This document shows, one piece after another, positions 9,081-17,400 of a DNA stretch of 64,000 nucleotides. Both the position numbers and the translations under genes were made by a program. The notes under the pieces were generated by a model. The model saw only the letters and a program-made list of their open reading frames with translations, did not search any database and was not told the origin of the DNA. The stretch's first letter is position 1; each line of letters opens with the position of its first letter. Origin of the DNA: PXAP01 sp964520585 (GTDB lineage Bacteria; Bacteroidota; Bacteroidia; Bacteroidales; PUMT01); the NCBI GenBank assembly GCA_964520585.1, contig CAZFOO010000001.1, positions 30,737 through 94,736 of the forward strand, read 5' to 3'.

Positions 9081-10853
9081 ATGAAAGAAGAAAAAAAATT
9101 AACTAAAGGTACAGTAGCCGGTGTAATTGCCAACCTTGTAATGGTGGATGTTGACGGACCGGTTTCTCAAAATGAGATTTGTTATATCAGGCTTGAAAAT
9201 GTTGAGTTAATGGCCGAGGTTATCAAAGTACTTGAGAAGCGTGCTTATATTCAGGTGTTTGAAAGTACCAGGGGACTGAGAATAGGTACTGAGGTTACCT
9301 TCTCAAAGGGAATGCTTGAAGTAACCCTTGGTCCCGGTATTCTTTCCAGGAATTATGATGGTTTGCAGCACGACCTTGACAAGATGGATGGTGTGTTTTT
9401 GAAAAGGGGAGATTATACATCTGCTCTTGACAGCGAAAAGAAATGGTCTTTCAAGCCTATTGCCAGGGCAGGTGATTCTGTTACTGCAGGTGACTGGCTT
9501 GGAGAGGTTAATGAAAATGAGCAGCCCCACAAGATAATGGTTCCCTTTAAGTTTGAAGGGAAATATAAGGTGAAGAGTGTTGTTGATGAAGGTGAATATA
9601 CCATTAATGATACTGTAGCAGTACTTCTGGATAACAAGGATAAGGAGGTACCCGTGACTATGGTGCAGAAATGGCCCGTTAAAGTACCAATCAGGAATTT
9701 CAAAAATAAGCCCCGTCCTTTTAAGCTTCTTGAGACAGGTGTCAGGACAATGGATACCCTGAATCCCATAGTTGAAGGTGGTACAGGATTTATTCCCGGC
9801 CCTTTTGGTAGCGGAAAAACCGTTTTGCAGCATGCCATTTCTAAACAAGCCGAAGCTGATATAGTTATTGTTGCTGCTTGTGGTGAAAGAGCTAATGAAG
9901 TGGTGGAAATTTTTGCCGAATTTCCTGAAATAGAAGATCCCAGAACTGGCCGTAAACTGATGGAGCGTACAACGATAATAGCCAATACTTCAAACATGCC
10001 GGTGGCAGCACGGGAAGCTTCTGTATATACAGCAATGACCCTGGGCGAATATTACCGGTCAATGGGGTTGAAGGTGCTTTTACTTGCAGACTCAACATCA
10101 AGGTGGGCACAGGCATTGAGAGAGATGTCAAACCGTATGGAGGAATTGCCCGGTCCCGATGCTTTTCCAATGGACCTGCCTGCAATTATTTCCAATTTTT
10201 ATTCCCGCGCTGGTTTTGTATACCTGAATAACGGAGAAACCGGTTCGATCACATTTATCGGCACCGTATCACCTGCAGGTGGAAACTTGAAGGAACCGGT
10301 TACAGAATCGACCAAGAAGGCTGCCAGGTGTTTTTATGCGCTTTCACAGCAACGTGCCGACAGTAAGAGATATCCTGCCATCGATCCTATCGACAGCTAT
10401 TCCAAATATCTTGAATATCCTGAATTGCAGGATTATCTTAAAGAGAACATAGGGGATGAATGGGTTAATGATGTGATGCTGGTGAAGAATATTCTTATAA
10501 GAGGCAAGGAAGCTTCCGAACAAATTAATATTCTTGGAGATGATGGAGTTCCGGTTAATTATCACGTGGATTTCTGGAAATCGGAGGTAATCGATTTTGT
10601 TATTCTGCAGCAGGATGCTTTTGACCCGGTGGACCAGTCATGCCCGATAAACCGGCAAAAATATATGCTTGCAAAGGTCCTCGATGTTTATGAAACCGAA
10701 TTCGAATTTGGTTCTTTTGAAGAGGTTAACCCTTACTTCAAAAGAATAATCAATGAATTTAAACAGATGAATTATTCTGAATTTGAATCAGAACAGTTCA
10801 AAAAACATGAAAAAGAATTACTTAATATAATTGACGAAAAGAAATCAGCATAA
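9081..10853 (+). CDS. ntpA: V-type ATPase catalytic subunit A
   Basis: Catalytic nucleotide-binding subunit of the V1 head, alternating with B in a hexamer. It is 590 residues long, with the A-type insertion (non-homologous region about residues 115-190) that separates it from F-type beta subunits. The Walker A motif GPFGSGKT is at residues 240-247; the downstream ACGERANEVVE with the catalytic glutamate and LLADSTSRWAQALRE are intact. The stop codon overlaps the start of the subunit B gene by one base (TAATG), implying translational coupling. Upstream of the ATG is an AT-rich element that recurs elsewhere in the window. Confidence 0.97.
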   Translation: MKEEKKLTKGTVAGVIANLVMVDVDGPVSQNEICYIRLENVELMAEVIKVLEKRAYIQVFESTRGLRIGTEVTFSKGMLEVTLGPGILSRNYDGLQHDLDKMDGVFLKRGDYTSALDSEKKWSFKPIARAGDSVTAGDWLGEVNENEQPHKIMVPFKFEGKYKVKSVVDEGEYTINDTVAVLLDNKDKEVPVTMVQKWPVKVPIRNFKNKPRPFKLLETGVRTMDTLNPIVEGGTGFIPGPFGSGKTVLQHAISKQAEADIVIVAACGERANEVVEIFAEFPEIEDPRTGRKLMERTTIIANTSNMPVAAREASVYTAMTLGEYYRSMGLKVLLLADSTSRWAQALREMSNRMEELPGPDAFPMDLPAIISNFYSRAGFVYLNNGETGSITFIGTVSPAGGNLKEPVTESTKKAARCFYALSQQRADSKRYPAIDPIDSYSKYLEYPELQDYLKENIGDEWVNDVMLVKNILIRGKEASEQINILGDDGVPVNYHVDFWKSEVIDFVILQQDAFDPVDQSCPINRQKYMLAKVLDVYETEFEFGSFEEVNPYFKRIINEFKQMNYSEFESEQFKKHEKELLNIIDEKKSA

Positions 10854-12178
10854 TGGAAACTAAAGCTTTTCAGAAAATATACACGAAAATAACCCAGATC
10901 ACCAAGGCTACATGTTCACTCAATGCCGAAGGAGTGGGTTATGAAGAACTTGCATCAGTAAACGGCCGCCTGGCACAGGTAGTGAAAATCCAGGGGCAGA
11001 GTGTAACATTGCAGATATTTGGGGGTACAGAAGGTATTCCATCGAATGCCGAAGTCACCTTTTATGGGCGTCCTCCTGCATTGAAGGTCAGTGATGACCT
11101 GGCCGGACGTTTTTTTAATTCATTTGGCATGCCTATTGATGGCGGACCCGAAGTGGAAGGGGAGGAGCGTGAAATCGGCGGCCCCTCGGTTAATCCTGTT
11201 CGCCGGAAACAGCCTTCGGAACTTATAGCTACCGGTATTGCAGGTATTGACCTTAACAACACACTTGTTACCGGACAAAAGATACCTTTCTTTGCCGATC
11301 CGGATCAACCGTTTAATCAGGTTATGGCCATGGTGGCCCTTCGTGCCAAAGCCGATAAAATCATCCTTGGTGGAATGGGCCTCACGAATGACGATTATCT
11401 CTATTTTAAGAATGTTTTTGATAATGCAGGTGCACTGGACCGCATTATCAGCTTTGTTAATACCACAGAGGATCCTCCTGTTGAGAGGCTGCTGGTTCCT
11501 GATATGGCTCTGACAGCGGCTGAGTATTTTGCAGTGGACAAGAATGAGAATGTACTTGTTCTGTTGACAGATATGACCCTTTTTGCAGATGCTCTGAGTA
11601 TTGTCTCAAACCGTATGGATCAGATCCCTTCAAAGGACAGTATGCCGGGATCCCTTTACAGTGACCTTGCAAAGATCTATGAGAAGGCTGTTCAGTTTCC
11701 TGAAGGCGGGTCAATTACAATTATTGCGGTCACCACTCTTTCCGGAGGTGATATTACTCATGCTATACCGGATAATACCGGTTATATTACTGAGGGACAG
11801 CTTTTCCTTCGCAGGGATACTGAAATTGGCAAGGTAATTATCGATCCGTTCAGGAGTCTGTCCCGTCTTAAGCAGCTTGTTATCGGAAAGAAAACACGCG
11901 AAGATCATCCTCAGGTTATGAATACAGCAGTAAGATTGTATGCTGATGCTGCAAATGCCCGTACAAAGCTTGAAAACGGGTTTGATCTTACCGATTATGA
12001 TGAAAGGACGTTAAGTTTTGCAAAGGAATACTCGGAAAAATTGCTTGCCATTGATGTAAATATTGATACCGAGACCATGATGGATACCGGATGGCAGCTT
12101 TTTGCCAGTCACTTTAAGCCTGAAGAGGTTGGTATTCGTGAAGAATATGTTGAAAAATACTGGCCGAAACAGGAGTGA
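10853..12178 (+). CDS. ntpB: V-type ATPase regulatory subunit B
   Basis: The non-catalytic partner of subunit A in the A3B3 head; 441 residues, normal length. It begins KIYTKITQITKATCSL and contains GREIG-like and NPVRRKQPSE segments, then the TGIAGIDLNNTLVTGQKIPFF region typical of B subunits, where the Walker A lysine of A subunits is absent. The conserved SLSRL...GKKTREDH stretch lies near residue 330-350. The start overlaps the ntpA stop by one base. Cytoplasmic, part of the V1 sector. Confidence 0.97.
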   Translation: METKAFQKIYTKITQITKATCSLNAEGVGYEELASVNGRLAQVVKIQGQSVTLQIFGGTEGIPSNAEVTFYGRPPALKVSDDLAGRFFNSFGMPIDGGPEVEGEEREIGGPSVNPVRRKQPSELIATGIAGIDLNNTLVTGQKIPFFADPDQPFNQVMAMVALRAKADKIILGGMGLTNDDYLYFKNVFDNAGALDRIISFVNTTEDPPVERLLVPDMALTAAEYFAVDKNENVLVLLTDMTLFADALSIVSNRMDQIPSKDSMPGSLYSDLAKIYEKAVQFPEGGSITIIAVTTLSGGDITHAIPDNTGYITEGQLFLRRDTEIGKVIIDPFRSLSRLKQLVIGKKTREDHPQVMNTAVRLYADAANARTKLENGFDLTDYDERTLSFAKEYSEKLLAIDVNIDTETMMDTGWQLFASHFKPEEVGIREEYVEKYWPKQE

Positions 12179-12240
12179 TCCCGGAAATCCCGGAAAATAG
12201 TCTGATCAGAGTTTGTTTTACCTAAAACAGCAATAAGTAG

Positions 12241-12843
12241 ATGGCAATAAAATTTCAATATAATAAAACAGCACTTCAGGAACTTAACAAGCAACTCCAG
12301 GTCAGGGTTAGGGCTTTGCCCACTATCAAGAACAAAGAGACTGCTCTGCGCATGGAAGTGAAAAAGGCCAAGGATGAAGCTGCCCTTTTGGATAGTGAAC
12401 TGGAGGAAAAGATAAAGGCATACGAATACATGGCCAGGTTATGGGCAGAGTTTGATCCCGGACTAATAACTATAAAGGATGTAAATCTTTCGGTAAAAAA
12501 GATTGCCGGGGTGAACACACCGGTTCTTGATGATATTGAATTTGAAATAAGGGAGTTCAGTTTGGTAAATAAACCGGACTGGTACTTTGACGGGATCACC
12601 GTTCTTGAGGAACTGGCAACAATAGGAATTAAAAGGGATTTCTTCAACAGAAAAATGCATCTGCTTGATTATGCCAGAAAAAAGACTACTCAGAAAGTGA
12701 ACCTGTATGAAAAAGTTCAGATACCCGGTTATGAAGAAGCCATCCTGAAGATAAAACGTTTTCTTGAAGATGAGGAAAACCTTGAGAAATCCTCACAGAA
12801 AATAGTAAAAAATCGTCAACAGCAAGCGGAGGAAATAGTATGA
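12241..12843 (+). CDS. ntpD: V-type ATPase subunit D (central rotor shaft)
   Basis: Subunit D is the coiled-coil shaft that turns inside the A3B3 head. The 200-residue protein starts MAIKFQYNKTALQELNKQL, a good match to the family N-terminus, and has long N- and C-terminal helices flanking a middle region. The last four bases overlap the start of ntpI (ATGA), so the two are translationally coupled. A 62-bp gap separates it from ntpB. No subunit F, which normally binds D, is encoded in the operon. Confidence 0.93.
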   Translation: MAIKFQYNKTALQELNKQLQVRVRALPTIKNKETALRMEVKKAKDEAALLDSELEEKIKAYEYMARLWAEFDPGLITIKDVNLSVKKIAGVNTPVLDDIEFEIREFSLVNKPDWYFDGITVLEELATIGIKRDFFNRKMHLLDYARKKTTQKVNLYEKVQIPGYEEAILKIKRFLEDEENLEKSSQKIVKNRQQQAEEIV

Positions 12844-14657
12844 TTGCACCAATGACCAAATATTCCCTGTTGGTATATCATCGTGAATACGATAATTTTC
12901 TTGATAAATTACGTGAACTCGGTGTAGTTCATATACTGGAAAAGAAAACAGAGATTACCGACGAGATCAGGGAACAGTATCAGTATATTGATAATGTTGA
13001 TAAAACAATTCGTTTTCTGAAAAAGCATATAACTGAACCATCTTCATCTGACGAGAAGTATGATGGAAAAGAAATATATGAAGAAGTTAATGAATTGAAT
13101 CATCAGATTGATCATAATAAGAATAAGTTAAATTCTCTTAATAAAGAAATTATTGAGCTTCAGCCCTGGGGTAATTTTTCTGTTGAAAGCATTAAGAAAC
13201 TTGAAAAGCAGAATATATTTCTCAGGTTTTTTGTATCTCCTGTACGCAAATATGATCCGCAATGGGAAGAGGATTATACACTCGAGCAGATCAACAAACA
13301 AGGGGGTCAGATCTATTTTGTTGTTATTTCCAAAGGAGACCAGGAGATAAATATTCCGGCCGAGGAGGTTACTCCCCCCTCACGTTCTCTTAACTCCCTT
13401 AGAGAGGAAAAAGCTAAGCTTCAGAAGCAGATTGAAAGTATTGAAAGCAGGTTTGTGCATCTTGCAAATACCGCTATTACCGCTGTTGAAGAGTTCAAGA
13501 ACTCACTTATTCAGGCCCTGGAATATGAAAAGACTGTTTATCACACTTCAAAAGAGGCAGATGATCGTCTTATGATTCTTGAGGGATGGGTTCCCGAGGA
13601 GTCAAAAGATACCGTGAACAAATTTCTTGACGGTACGGGTGCTGCATTTATTACATCTCCTCCGGAATCTGATGACAAGGTTCCCATTATGCTCAAAAAC
13701 AAAGGTTTCGCCGATAAATTTGAGAAACTTGGAGAACTATACTCATTACCCAATTACAAAGAACTTGATATAACACCGTTTTTTGCACCGTTTTATGCCT
13801 TGTTTTTCGGATTTTGCCTGGGAGATATAGGTTATGGTCTCCTTATGGCTATTGGTGCAATTGTTGCAAGAGGAAAGGTGGCAAAAGATTTTAAGCCCAT
13901 TACTGTACTTGTTTTATATCTCGGACTGGCAACTGTTTTGTTTGGAATTATAAGCGGTGTATTTTTCGGGATAAATCTTTACCAGACAAATCTTCCTGTT
14001 TACCGGGACCTTGCGATAATGTTTGCCGAACAGGGCACTGATATAAATATGTTCCTGTTTTATCTTGCTGTAATACTCGGAGGAATACAGATCATATTTG
14101 GCATGATCCTTAAAGCTATTAATGAAACCAGACAGTTTGGATGGAAATTTGCTATGGGCACCTATGGATGGCTTACCCTTATACTTGGAAGCCTTCTCGT
14201 TTATCTGGTAAGTGTATTAACTGGAATACCCATGGAAGGTCTCAGGCCGGTTCTTTATACTGTTTTGATAGTAAGTGGAATTATGATACTTCTGCTTAAT
14301 AATCTTTACAGGAACATATTTACAAATTTCGGACTTGGTCTGTGGAATACTTACAATATGGCCACCGGACTGCTGGGAGATCTTCTTAGTTATATTCGTC
14401 TTTTTGCTCTTGGTATATCCAGCGCCATTCTTGGGTTCGTTTTCAACAGCCTGGCCGTTTCGATGAGCGGGAACATTCCTGTTGTAAGCGTGATCATTAT
14501 GATCATTATTCTTATTTTCGGACATGGGATTAACCTTTTTATGTCGGGGCTTGGTGCATTCGTTCATCCGATGCGTCTTACTTTTGTTGAATTTTATAAG
14601 AATGCCGGATTTACCGGTGGCGGGATAAAGTATAATCCTTTTAGAAAAATTAATTAG
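12840..14657 (+). CDS. ntpI: V-type ATPase membrane subunit I (a-subunit)
   Basis: This 605-residue protein joins the stator to the membrane ring and forms the ion half-channels. The first 300 residues are soluble and largely helical with a coiled coil (about 90-110 and 195-215); the rest has about seven or eight membrane segments, beginning at FFAPFYALFFGFCLGDIGYG. The essential arginine that meets the rotor carboxylate is R520 in SYIRLFALG. The start overlaps the end of ntpD by four bases. Length and order are as in other bacterial V-ATPases. Confidence 0.95.
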   Translation: MIAPMTKYSLLVYHREYDNFLDKLRELGVVHILEKKTEITDEIREQYQYIDNVDKTIRFLKKHITEPSSSDEKYDGKEIYEEVNELNHQIDHNKNKLNSLNKEIIELQPWGNFSVESIKKLEKQNIFLRFFVSPVRKYDPQWEEDYTLEQINKQGGQIYFVVISKGDQEINIPAEEVTPPSRSLNSLREEKAKLQKQIESIESRFVHLANTAITAVEEFKNSLIQALEYEKTVYHTSKEADDRLMILEGWVPEESKDTVNKFLDGTGAAFITSPPESDDKVPIMLKNKGFADKFEKLGELYSLPNYKELDITPFFAPFYALFFGFCLGDIGYGLLMAIGAIVARGKVAKDFKPITVLVLYLGLATVLFGIISGVFFGINLYQTNLPVYRDLAIMFAEQGTDINMFLFYLAVILGGIQIIFGMILKAINETRQFGWKFAMGTYGWLTLILGSLLVYLVSVLTGIPMEGLRPVLYTVLIVSGIMILLLNNLYRNIFTNFGLGLWNTYNMATGLLGDLLSYIRLFALGISSAILGFVFNSLAVSMSGNIPVVSVIIMIIILIFGHGINLFMSGLGAFVHPMRLTFVEFYKNAGFTGGGIKYNPFRKIN

Positions 14658-14695
14658 ATAATAATTTTACTCACTTAACTTAATTTTTAAATTTT

Positions 14696-15151
14696 ATGGA
14701 ACCGATTATTTTAGCTTACATTGGTATTGGATTAATGATAGGACTTGCCGGTATCGGCAGTGCCTTTGGTGTGTCTATGGGAGGAAATGCTTCAATAGGT
14801 GCACTGAAAAAGAATGAGGATGCATTCGGTAGCTATATGGTACTTAGTGCATTACCCGGAACTCAGGGACTGTATGGGTTTATGGGATACTTTGTTTTAA
14901 CAGGGTATACAGGCTACCTGCCTGCAGAAATTAGCTGGTATTCTGCAGCAACTATTTTCGGGGTAGGGTTTGCACTTGGAATAGTGGGTTTGCTTTCAGC
15001 GATAAGACAGGGACAGGTATGTGCTAATGGTATAGCAGCTATTGGATCAGGATACAATGTTTTTGGTAATACATTGATCCTTGGTGTATTTCCTGAGCTG
15101 TATGCTATTATAGCATTTGCTGCGACTTTCCTTGTGAGTGCCGCGGTTTAG
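14696..15151 (+). CDS. ntpK: V-type ATPase proteolipid subunit K, Na+-binding residues conserved
   Basis: Subunit K forms the rotating membrane ring. At 151 residues it is the duplicated form with four membrane helices. Only the second hairpin carries the ion carboxylate, E134 in VFPELYAI. The residues that coordinate Na+ in Enterococcus hirae NtpK are also present: T56 and Q57 in LPGTQGLYGF, and Q105 in AIRQGQ. This supports a Na+-coupled rather than H+-coupled enzyme; the comparison is from memory of the published NtpK site and is not a structural proof. It is the last gene of the operon and is followed by a strong terminator. Confidence 0.95.
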   Translation: MEPIILAYIGIGLMIGLAGIGSAFGVSMGGNASIGALKKNEDAFGSYMVLSALPGTQGLYGFMGYFVLTGYTGYLPAEISWYSAATIFGVGFALGIVGLLSAIRQGQVCANGIAAIGSGYNVFGNTLILGVFPELYAIIAFAATFLVSAAV

Positions 15152-15171
15152 ATTGCCCTTGGTTTATAATT

Positions 15172-15208
15172 AAAAAAGGCTGTCTTAAAAGAGGAGACAG
15201 CCTTTTTT
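15172..15208 (+). terminator. Rho-independent terminator of the V-ATPase operon
   Basis: AGGCTGTCT and AGACAGCCT form a perfect GC-containing stem with a loop of about nine bases, flanked by an A-run on the left and a T-run on the right, which makes it effective on both strands. It begins about 20 bp after the ntpK stop. Confidence 0.9.
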
Positions 15209-15219
15209 ATCTGCATCCA

Positions 15220-15319
15220 NNNNNNNNNNNNNNNNNNNNNNNNNNNNNNNNNNNNNNNNNNNNNNNNNNNNNNNNNNNNNNNNNNNNNNNNNNNNNNNNN
15301 NNNNNNNNNNNNNNNNNNN
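15220..15319. other. Assembly gap (100 N)
   Basis: Exactly 100 undetermined bases, the usual placeholder for a gap of unknown length. The sequence between the V-ATPase terminator and the small lipoprotein gene is therefore not reliably contiguous; genes may be missing here. The bases on either side of it (15209-15219 and 15320-15457) hold nothing recognisable. Confidence 0.98.
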
Positions 15320-15457
15320 TATGGATATTTAGTTCAATGAAACAAAGTTTGTTTTTATGTGGATCTTATATACTTTTGGTCATTCTGCTTTTTGAGATTA
15401 ATTGAAATAACTATATATTGCATATATTTTTACAATTGACTTCTTATTGAGATAATA

Positions 15458-15889
15458 ATGATGATGTCTTTTAAATACACTTTTTTTAAAAATTGTTTTT
15501 CAGCGGCTTTGATCCTTTCAATTAGTATTCTTACTGTAATTGGCGGATGTGAGCGGGATGATGATTTGGTTGCAATTACATCTTTTATTACGCTGGAACC
15601 GGAGATTACGCTGAGCGGAATTCAAACCGGTGGACTGCTGGAGACCAACAAAGATATCGAAATAACTGAATATGGAGTATGTTACAGTACCAGTGAAAAT
15701 CCTGATATAAATGATATGATCTCTCCGGGTACAGATATGGATATCACAGAAGACAATAACAGCTATACAATTGAATTTACAAGCCATATTACGCTCCTTA
15801 CTTCCGGAACTACCTACTATATAGTGGCATTTGTTACCACCCCTACCGGAACTGCCTACGGAAATCAGGTGGAATTTACTGCAATTTGA
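15458..15889 (+). CDS. Small lipoprotein with a fibronectin-III-like domain
   Basis: A 143-residue protein with a signal peptide and lipobox ending in IGGC (Cys about residue 31), so it is likely lipid-anchored, possibly at the cell surface. The mature part is a single beta-rich domain containing the ITEYGVCYS...NPDIND pattern and ending TYYIVAFVTTPTGTAYGNQVEF. That pattern is common as a repeat in larger Bacteroidota surface lipoproteins, where it resembles fibronectin type III modules; here only one copy is present. Function unknown. The gene begins 138 bp after an assembly gap; three consecutive ATG codons make the exact start uncertain by two residues. Confidence 0.75.
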   Translation: MMMSFKYTFFKNCFSAALILSISILTVIGGCERDDDLVAITSFITLEPEITLSGIQTGGLLETNKDIEITEYGVCYSTSENPDINDMISPGTDMDITEDNNSYTIEFTSHITLLTSGTTYYIVAFVTTPTGTAYGNQVEFTAI

Positions 15890-16008
15890 AATTCCTTTTT
15901 ACCGAATAATAGATTACTGCCATCTTCTTGTGCAGAAGAGTTTCCGATTGGAACTCTGATATGCTCCTTTTACGAACGATACCATTACCATCCCCTTTTG
16001 TCTGTTTT

Positions 16009-16048
16009 TGGACATGCCGTCCATTTATGGACATTTTCCATCTGTCCG
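16009..16048 (+). promoter_or_regulatory. Cluster of dyad and direct repeats, candidate activator site
   Basis: TGGACAT occurs at 16009-16015 and 16028-16034, 19 bp apart. Each sits in a small dyad: TGGAC/GTCCA (16009-16023) and ATGGA/TCCAT (16027-16041), with a further TGTCC at 16043-16047. The cluster lies about 45-80 bp upstream of a sigma-54-like -24 box, where NtrC-type activators usually bind. The gene set downstream encodes such an activator. Confidence 0.45.
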
Positions 16049-16090
16049 CAAAATCTGTAAGAGTCACATAAACAGGACTATATGCGATAA

Positions 16091-16104
16091 GGCACAAATG
16101 TTGA
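16091..16104 (+). promoter_or_regulatory. Sigma-54-like -24/-12 promoter for the ABC export genes
   Basis: GGCAC, five bases, TTGA corresponds to the sigma-54 consensus TGGCAC-N5-TTGC, except that the -12 C is A and the first T is A. Transcription would start near 16116, just before the adaptor start at 16129. The imperfect -12 box keeps the confidence low. Confidence 0.4.
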
Positions 16105-16128
16105 TTGTTCATGATAAAAAATTATATC

Positions 16129-17379
16129 ATGGACAGGCAAATATCCGTATCTACTATCAGAAAGAAAAAATTGCGGCTTGGAATCAGGATTCTTGCTTTT
16201 GTTTTGCTTACCATCCTGGTGATTCAAGTTATCCGTTCATTTATACACCCTTCGGTATTTTTATCAGATATTAAAACTGCTGTAGCTGAAACCGGTGATA
16301 TTGAGGGATCTGTAACGGCATCCGGAACTGTGTTGCCGGAATTTGAAGAAGTAATAACATCCCCTGTAACTTCCCAAATATTAAAGATATACCGGAATGT
16401 TGGTGATATTGTTAAACCAGGTGATACGGTATTAATTCTTGATACAAAGAATGAACAATTCCAACTGGAAAAGATGCTTGAAGAATTAGCCTCTAAGCAA
16501 AACCGTATTAAAAAAATGCAGCTCAACATGGAGCGAAGTCTTATTGAAACACAAACCAGTTATGAAATACAGAGATTAAGGACTGAGAATGTTGAAAATC
16601 ATTATAAAGCTGAAAAATATATTAAGGAGCTCGGCGGAAGTACAAGTGAAATGGTGCGTCAGGCAGAACTTAATCTTCAGATTGCCCGCATTGAACTGAA
16701 TCGACTGGAACAGGGAATCGAAAACCACAGGGAATCATTGATTACCGATATAAAGGATATTGAATATGAGATAAATATTCACAATAAGAATATTGAAGAG
16801 ATAAGAGGAAAGATCAGGTCATCGGTAATTCGTGCTTCTGCCCCCGGTGTCATTACATATATTAATGATAAAATAGGAACAACTGTTTTAGCTGGTAGTG
16901 ATCTGCTGAAACTTGCGGACCTGAGCAGTTTTAAGATAGAAGGTTCAATAAGTGATTATTATATGAACAATCTCTCAATTAATGCGAATACAAAGGTAGT
17001 AATGAATGACTCTGTGTTAACCGGAAAAATTGTATCCGTCAATCCCACCATAGATAATGGAAGTGTAAGATTCATCGTGCGGCTGGACAATAAAAGTCAC
17101 CCTTCCCTGAGGTCAAATCAAAAAGTTGATCTTTTTATTACTACTTCCTATAATGAAAAGGTTGTGAGACTGCCCCGCGGAAATTATCTTACCGGTAATA
17201 CAAACGGTTATATGTTTGTTTTAAGTCACAACCGGGCAGTAAGAAGAGAGGTCAAATTTGGTGATAACAGTTTTAATTTTGTCGAGATCAAAGAAGGCAT
17301 TAATCCCGGAGAAACAGTAATTATATCAAATATGGAGGACAAGTTGCATTTTACTGAAATCAAGATCAAAACCAATTAA
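16129..17379 (+). CDS. HlyD/MacA-type membrane-fusion adaptor protein
   Basis: Periplasmic adaptor of an ABC export system. The 416-residue protein has one N-terminal membrane anchor (about residues 20-42), then a split lipoyl-like half (ASGTVLPEFEEVITSPV), a long coiled-coil hairpin (about 110-230, rich in E, K, R, N), the second lipoyl half (VIRASAPGVITYINDKIGTTV), and a beta-barrel domain toward the end. This order is that of HlyD/MacA adaptors. It heads a run of four transport genes followed by a two-component system. In-frame starts at 16105 (TTG) and 16111 (ATG) also exist; I prefer 16129 because MDRQIS... is the common beginning in Bacteroidota homologues. No outer-membrane TolC-like gene is nearby. 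Confidence 0.88.
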   Translation: MDRQISVSTIRKKKLRLGIRILAFVLLTILVIQVIRSFIHPSVFLSDIKTAVAETGDIEGSVTASGTVLPEFEEVITSPVTSQILKIYRNVGDIVKPGDTVLILDTKNEQFQLEKMLEELASKQNRIKKMQLNMERSLIETQTSYEIQRLRTENVENHYKAEKYIKELGGSTSEMVRQAELNLQIARIELNRLEQGIENHRESLITDIKDIEYEINIHNKNIEEIRGKIRSSVIRASAPGVITYINDKIGTTVLAGSDLLKLADLSSFKIEGSISDYYMNNLSINANTKVVMNDSVLTGKIVSVNPTIDNGSVRFIVRLDNKSHPSLRSNQKVDLFITTSYNEKVVRLPRGNYLTGNTNGYMFVLSHNRAVRREVKFGDNSFNFVEIKEGINPGETVIISNMEDKLHFTEIKIKTN

Positions 17380-17400
17380 TTATTTCTTAAACTTTTGCAT

